Positions 57,775-64,000 of a DNA stretch of 64,000 nt are shown in pieces. The DNA is from Kalaharituber pfeilii (lineage: Eukaryota; Ascomycota; Pezizomycetes; Pezizales; Pezizaceae). The translations under genes were made by a program, and so were the position numbers. The first letter of the stretch is position 1; each line of letters starts with the position of its first letter. The stretch is taken from contig WHUZ01000049.1 of the NCBI GenBank assembly GCA_015179045.1, forward strand, positions 186,001 to 250,000, given 5' to 3'. The notes beneath the pieces were generated by a model. It saw nothing but the letters and a program-made list of their open reading frames with translations, had not been told where the DNA came from and made no database searches.

Positions 57775-59568
57775 ATGACCTCGTCCTCCTCCTCCTCCTC
57801 CGATCCCCTCCTTAGCCTACGGCTTGAGTTGAAGAACTGGGAATCTGCCTTTGCGGCCGAACATGGCCGAAAGCCCACGCGTGACGACATCAAGAAGGCC
57901 CCAGAGATAGGTACGGGCCATCGAGGCCTGCCGGTATCACTTACAAGCATTGCTGACAAGAACGCTTTACCAATCTGCAGCTGCGAAATATAAAGAGTAT
58001 AACAAGCACCGCGGCCCTGCCCCAACTGTCGCTCCTGCCCCCGCATCTGTTGCGGCAGCTCGGAGCAGCCGGGCGCAGCCTCCGGAGCCCTTCCGAACGC
58101 CTCGCAAGAAGCGTCTTAGCACGGTACTCGAGGAAGCCGATAGCAGTAGCCGAGATGACCCTTTCCATTCACCGTCTCTTCGCCGCTCTCAAGGGCGTTC
58201 TCAGGACAGCGGTCGCTCAAAACGAAGTGATAGTCACCTCGAAACACCTACCAATCCAAACCGCATATCTGTGAAATCAGACTTCTTCTATGATGCGTCC
58301 TCTCCGCTTCCTTTGCGGAGAATTCGCTATAGTAAGGATGGAGAAACCGTTGGCCCTACTCCGCAAAAGACAGGGAAGGTGCTCGGTTTATTTGAAAGTC
58401 ATATTAATTCTAGCCCGCTCAAATCTAAAGCATCTGTGCGGAAGGCCTTGGAGGAGACACATAACACTGGTACCGATGCAGTTACTAGTCCATCCAAGGG
58501 CGATTCTTGTTTTGAAACCCCACGGAAACGAAAACTTCATGATGATGACGTCGTGGACAGCCCATCTTCCGCCCGCGTGGCATCAAGTACTACAAACAGT
58601 GTTCATCGCTCACACGCCAGTACCATAATTGTAGATGGGGAGACGCCAAAAAAGCGGCGTGCACCAACACATGATATGTTTACGACTCCAACTTTCCTAC
58701 GAAGATCTAGTTCCCGAGTGGATTCAGGAATAGTCTCCAGCCCGCCTGTTCCCCAGTTGATGAAATGTGGCTTGGTGAAAGGGCTCTCTAGTCTAGTTGC
58801 TGATCTAAGAAAGATGCAAGACGATACCCTGGATGAAGAGATGGATAATTTGAGGGAGATAGAAAGGGAGATAATGAGTAGAGGAAAGAAACCACAGTTT
58901 CCAAAGTCAACAGCAGGCAAAGAGGGAAATGTTACGCCAACTAAGGGATTATTTGGAGAAGCAGATGGAAGCGTAGAGGGACCAGGAATTGCTGATCTCA
59001 CTGGTCAGGATGCCTGTCATTATGAAGAGGAAACTACAGCAGAGGGTGAGAAGGCACCAGTACGGATATGGAAGAAGAAAGGATTGAAGCGACAAACCAG
59101 GAGAGTCAAAAGTATGGATCACTACCACATTACTACCATTTTGAGCCGAATGCTAATTTACAAAAAGTGCGTCCTGTGCGAAATAAACCTACATCAACTA
59201 TCGCACAAAAAGATGATGACGACGAAGATTCTGATGCCGAAGATGATAAGCCAGCTAATGCAGGCAAAGAAAAATTCGAATCTGCCAATGGATTTACTTT
59301 GGATGCGGCGTCTGATGATGATGACGTATCAAATTACTCTGAGGTTGATGATAGTGATGCAGCTACACCAAAGATGGAGAAGCCTATCGGCAAACTTGCG
59401 AAGAAAACAAGTACCGCTGCCCCTTCTAAATTTGATACGAGGCCGGCTAAAGTGGCAAGAGGCAAGAGATCTGCGACTGCTAGTGCCAATTACTGCAAGT
59501 TGAAAATCAGGACACAGGGTGGTATCAAAGGCAGGGCGGGGCGTGGAAGGTTCGGCAAGAGGAGATAA
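57775..59568 (+). CDS. SLD2: DNA replication regulator Sld2 (Drc1)
   Basis: CDK substrate that, when phosphorylated, binds Dpb11 and helps activate the CMG helicase at origins. Exons 57775-57910, 57981-59111 and 59168-59568 total 1668 nt or 555 aa. The N-terminal signature shared with RecQ4 is clear: LKNWESAFAAEHGRKPTRDD, then IKKAPEIAAKYKEYNK across intron 1. The middle carries at least a dozen S/TP CDK sites, many followed by basic residues (RTPRKK, ETPRKRK, ETPKKRR, SSPLKSK). Also present are MKCGLVKGLSSLVADLRKMQ, RIWKKKGLKRQTRRVK followed by MRPVRNKP, and a basic GRAGRGRFGKRR tail. Intron 2 (branch TGCTAAT) is needed to reach the conserved C-terminus. Confidence 0.93.
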
Positions 59569-62500
59569 GGTGTATCGTGCTACTTGGAATGTTGTGTTAC
59601 CCTGTACTCTCATTTTGGACTAGGTCTACATTAGCTTATTTCTAGGCTCTACCACAAGGTATCTTGATGTAAGAGTTGAGATGTTGAGCGACTGGACGCG
59701 CGTCAATTCCTTCATATTTTCTAACGAGACGATAGCTTGAGAGGAGTTGGAATCCCATATACGTGTTTACATTTTTATTCACCAAGTGTCAACATTTATT
59801 TTTCTGTTTCTTGTCCCTGACCTTTCACGGCCCGTTTATATACCATCATTTGTTTATTTATTTGCGTGATTATTTTTGTAAATAGGTCGTCAACTTTATG
59901 CAATTTGCAAAAGTCAGTTAACGTTTCGGTACAAACTTGCAGCCTTCGCGGCCACCTCTCGAGACCATCAATAAAAATGGCATTGGCTATCATCCCCGTG
60001 TCTGGGCCTAAGAATCTCAAGAGCAGACGCACGTGGATGCCCACATCTCCTAGGCTGGTCTGAGCCTACTATCTGGTCTCAACATCCTAACTCGTCCTCC
60101 TCCACATACTCCTCGAAAGAGTAATCATGCCCGCGGCGTCTCGACCCAGCAAAAGTATCAAATGGGGCCTCCACCACGGAGAATAAGTTGCCTCGCTCCT
60201 GCCTTTCTCTCCACGCATGCACTTTCCGTCTCGTCGAGCTCTAATCATATAGCACTCTCTTCTAACCAATAATACCTTAATGGTCTCGCATCAAAAAAAG
60301 ATCAACAGAGGTAAGACTGTATACCATTTCTACCATTTCTGATCGGACGTCAGTTTTGTTCAAATATTTTTCTTCACAGCTGTGATTCACCACTTCTCCC
60401 TGTCGAGCAATATTTCTTTATCAGTTTGTAGCCCGTTCATTTCAATAGGTTTACACCAAACCGGGAACGCAGTCCTGCCGACCGGAGATAAGGACATCTG
60501 AAGTGTTTGGCTCAAAGTACTTCCGCCTTAGTTCGCGGAAAAAATGGTTCCCATAGCACGTCCAATTTGAAACTCGACCAATATAGTTTATCTCAGCGAC
60601 CTCGTTGCTCTTGCTTGCCTCATCTGTTTTCAGCTTCATTTGCATAGTTCCCGTTCGCTGCAACACAAAATGTAGATAGGCTTCTATTGTTATCTGAGGC
60701 TCGATTATTCACCAAAGAGGGGGTTTCGTAGTTAATCTTAGCAAGAATGTGTATCTAGGGCTTTTACGAAAGCTAGGCAGATTAGGTTCTACACTTTTTG
60801 TGAGATTGGATTAGAGAAAAAAGCAAGGCAATATCCAGCAAAAAAGTGCTTGACCCTGTGCGTGTTCCAAAAGAGTGAATAATAGGGAGACTGCATGAAC
60901 CAGACTAGCTGTGCGAGTGTGTATAAACATAATTAATTTAGTATTTCCAGAAACCTATCTGGGCAGGGAGCAATGATGATTCTGTTAAAGTGCTGACACT
61001 GAAAGAGTTTAAGAGGATCTACAGAAAGTCCATCCATATATCTTGGTGATGCGTGAGAATGGGATTTCGCTTGAGACCAAGCACAAAGCCTTAATAATGT
61101 GAGTCAACTTTCGGGTTGTACCAGAAAATGTGCTTGAACTTTGTTTGCAATTGATCAAGCTTAAACAGGGGCCCGCAGCCCAGATCCAAGAACACGTTTT
61201 AGCGGAATGCTAGAATACGAGGGTTTTTCTAAAATTGAAACTGGTTTTGGACATATACTTACAGCTCAAGGATTTCCACAACAAGCAATGCATGCGGTCA
61301 CATGATTCGTCCAAGGAATTACTAAAAGGGGGTGATGGTGAAAACGTTTATGCTGTTAGCTGTGACCTAGTCTCGTAACCAGGCTGTGACCAACATTTGG
61401 TTGTATTACATATGAATCACTAAAACGAATCATTTAGTCGCGATCTTTGTATGGGGAATCTAAAATATGGAGAAGTGATATGGGCTATCCGAATGCCACG
61501 CACAAACACATGGGCAAATCATAAAAAATCTAAATTACAAAGGGCAGGGGAAATGACATCAGATCCTCACTAGAGAGGGACCGGGGGCTGGGCAGCGAAA
61601 GTTCAGCCCCTACCCCCCAGCCCAGCGTGTCCTCGGATATCCAATCCGATACCTTGTGGATGCAGCGCTGCATAGGCGGGCTCTCTACTGTTAGCTCTAG
61701 CAATGTCTTGAACGCCGGGCCTAGTGGGGGGGATGGATGAGATCTCGGGGGGGGGAGGGGCGGGCGCCAGCGGGAAGAGACGTGGAAGAGCTGGATCATC
61801 GATCGGGGTGTTGGTTGTGTCTGCGCAACCCCTGCTCATCTGCACTACTGCACAGTCAAGGGGGTTCCCGATCGCAGTTGCGGATCGATCGATCGCCAAG
61901 GCCATCGCCAGCTTGCAGGCCCCAGCGCGCCAGCTCCAACTGTCTGGCCGCGATGCCAGCGGAACGGCCCCCCCTCCGGCGCCCCACCCACCCGCTGTCT
62001 GAGGCTCGCGAATCTTTGGTCTGGTTGCTGGGCTTGCAGTGCCGCGGGCGCGATTGGCTCTGCCGGCCATTCCCTTCGCTCGGGTGCTATCCATCCCTCC
62101 ATCTGCGTCCGATGAGCGGGCTAGCGAGCTGTGGCAAGCTAAGGTGCCTGCGGCCAATGCAGCGGTAGTTAAGCTCGCTAAGGTGCGAAAGACACGTGCA
62201 CGCGCTGCGGGCCCCGCGCTTCTCTCCGACGCCCCCATCCCCCGCTCCCCGCCTCTGCCCCCCACCCCCCCACCCCCCCACCCCACACCTTGCTCGGGTT
62301 GTAGATCTCATCCATACACCACCTTAGCGGGATCTCACAGATCTTGTTCGCTAGAACATCTCATCTACCTTGTCCCTTTCCCAAAAACAGAGTAGTTTTC
62401 TTGGTTTCACAAGATGGAGGTCGCCAAACATGAGTTTCCTATTTTGGCAGTAGTTACTCAACTAGGCAACGCTAGTGCTTTTCCTTGTTAGCAAGCACCG

Positions 62501-64000
62501 ATAACATCAATGGCCGTGGCATGGCAATGGACCCCTTGCCGTACGCGATGGCTTACCAGAGACATGCACTCTGGTGAAATACACTGTCATTCTTCTGTGG
62601 TGATATCAAGCTTCATGGACGGTTTGCTGCAAGACTTGAGAGTTGCCGCCTCACACCAGTTTCTGGGCCAGCAAGGCACGTCTTGACTCTACCAAGCCCA
62701 CCGGAAGTGAGGAGTGGATGCCTGCAGCCCTTACCCAAGCTTGACCCTATTACAGCTTGTTTGTTATCCGGCTGGATCAGCTGGATATCAAGATTAGGAG
62801 GAACCCCCTAGTGCGTACAATGGTCGATTTCGCATGAAGCCGATTGGCCGCGGCGGCAGGTAAGGCAAATACGACAATGCTATGATGTAGGCCCTGGATC
62901 TACGTAGAAAGGTCTATTGGAGCACTTCTGATGAGCCACAGAGGCCTGTAGGGTCACTAGCGATACCAGTTTTTGTGTTGTGAATCCTGTGACTCGCTTC
63001 CTCATCCACCTTGTTTCGAGCGGAATTACGAGCCTGCATTGCCAATCACTAACGGTGTTAGAATCATTCTGCCTTGCCTTCATCTAGCTTTGCCTTCTTG
63101 CCTCCTACTGTACCATCCGGCGCCCCCATGGTCATGGCAATTTTTGTCGATTGCATTCCATCACTATAGCCTACCAATCTATCTGTCCGCCCAGGAGCCT
63201 GGTCCTAGCAATACCCCTTGTTCCTTCTCCCGCCGCTTGCGCACCTTAATGCATGCACAGTCAGATTTTCTTCACTATCCCACGTTCGGGGGCGAGGCCA
63301 CCACGTCCCCCCTTCCCCAATCTAGTTCCGTTGGACCTTATGTGTCCCCTTTCCCGTTTTTCTTCCCTTTTTCCTTTCCGCTTCCAACCCTCTTCCCCAC
63401 TCAACCCCCCATTACCCACCAATCTGCAATTTTCTAATGTAAAATACCTCCTCCTCTCTATCTGCGCACGGGTGTAATGCAGTGTTGTCCAAATCTGGCC
63501 CCTTCCCCCAGCCGAGACAAAGCCAAGATATATGTATCTATAATAGACTACCTTGTAAAATTCTCTCAATGCCAATGCACAAAAGCATTGTTTACAATCG
63601 CCCAATTGCGATAAATGCTAGTGCCCCATTATGAGCGTTGTGATTTAAGGTTTTACATAGAAAAAACTTTCTCCTTGCACCTTCACGTTGTTATGTTTGA
63701 CAAAACGGGGGAACGGATGAAAGGTGAGAAATAAAAAGATGTTGTCAGGCCCTTGTGCCCGTGCTGCGCATCGTGCAGATATACCCCCTCCTTACTTGAG
63801 TATGCTAAACATGCAAACGAGCGAGCCCTATGCGAGCCTTGTGCCCGTGCTGCGCATTGTGCAGATACCCCCTCCTTAAGTATGCCAAACATGCAAACGA
63901 GCGAGCACTATGCGAGGAGGAAAAAAGTGAATTAAAACAAAAAAGATTCGTAACAATTATAGATATGTAAAGAAACAGAAGATAAAAAAAAAAAAAATCA
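59569..64000. other. Gene-poor right end of the window
   Basis: AT-rich to 61.5 kb, GC-rich from 61.56 to 62.3 kb, then mixed, with a pyrimidine-rich stretch at 63290-63420. No ORF has supporting domains or splice structure. A direct tandem duplication lies at 63751-63917. A gene starting beyond the right edge cannot be excluded. Confidence 0.55.
63751..63917. repeat. Tandem duplication, ~80-86-bp unit, two copies
   Basis: 63751-63836 is repeated at 63837-63917 with small differences (a 4-bp deletion at CTTACTTGAG versus CTTAAG, and a few substitutions). Both copies start CCTTGTGCCCGTGCTGCGCA. Confidence 0.93.

Noticed and set aside
60451..60666. 71-codon minus ORF with an ordered-looking sequence
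   Set aside because: No recognisable family, no flanking exons and surrounded by stops. Not enough to call a gene.
61603..62395. ORFs of 118-227 codons on both strands
   Set aside because: GC-rich noncoding stretch. Frames overlap mutually and show no domain or intron structure.

Overview
This window comes from a filamentous ascomycete (Pezizomycotina). The genes carry many short introns (mostly 44-90 nt, GT...CTAAC/CTGAC-like...AG). The protein set is typical of these fungi: a WSC-domain sensor, a CP2/Grainyhead factor, Slm1, Sld2 and a Swi1/ARID protein with long glutamine tracts. Noncoding stretches carry long homopolymers, microsatellites and small decayed transposons. A Leotiomycete is possible but is only a guess. 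I recognise 17 protein genes. All but the 5'-truncated first one are complete, and in every multi-exon model the exon lengths add up to an intact reading frame. I see no rRNA, no convincing tRNA and no CRISPR array.

Layout. 1-6.1 kb: vacuolar aspartic protease (partial), IMP4 (-), eIF3e (-), mL49 (+). 6.9-10.1 kb: SWI1-like ARID subunit (-). 10.1-15.2 kb: gene-poor, with a candidate solo LTR. 15.2-19.3 kb: NOP56 (-) and CCT6 (+), head to head. 19.3-27.4 kb: gene-poor, with a 320-bp TA-flanked MITE and a probable hAT-type relic. 27.4-32.3 kb: CP2/Grainyhead factor (+) and a Whi5/Nrm1-like protein (+). 32.3-37.3 kb: gene-poor and GC-rich toward its end. 37.3-38.3 kb: WSC-domain sensor (+). 40.2-45.9 kb: CHO1 (-), then GAR1 (-) and THS1 (+) head to head. 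46.9-49.4 kb: SLM1 (+). 49.4-52.2 kb: decayed Ty3/gypsy fragment. 52.2-53.2 kb: mitochondrial-type J protein (-). 55.5-59.6 kb: PRI1 (-) and SLD2 (+), head to head. 59.6-64 kb: no gene recognised.

How the genes relate. Most are housekeeping genes: ribosome biogenesis (IMP4, NOP56, GAR1), translation (eIF3e, THS1, mL49), protein folding (CCT6, J protein), lipid synthesis (CHO1), plasma membrane and cell wall signalling (WSC sensor, SLM1), transcription (SWI1, CP2) and DNA replication (PRI1, SLD2). Four pairs are divergent with 241-424 bp between start codons. The most coherent functional signal is the PRI1-SLD2 pair, two replication-initiation genes sharing a promoter with an ACGCGT box and two E2F-like GC boxes. 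A Whi5/Nrm1-like G1/S repressor lies elsewhere in the window. Other items worth checking are a non-canonical GC-AG intron in THS1, an IMP4 start codon apparently isolated in its own 3-nt exon, and the young-looking MITE. I found no clearly new multi-gene system.
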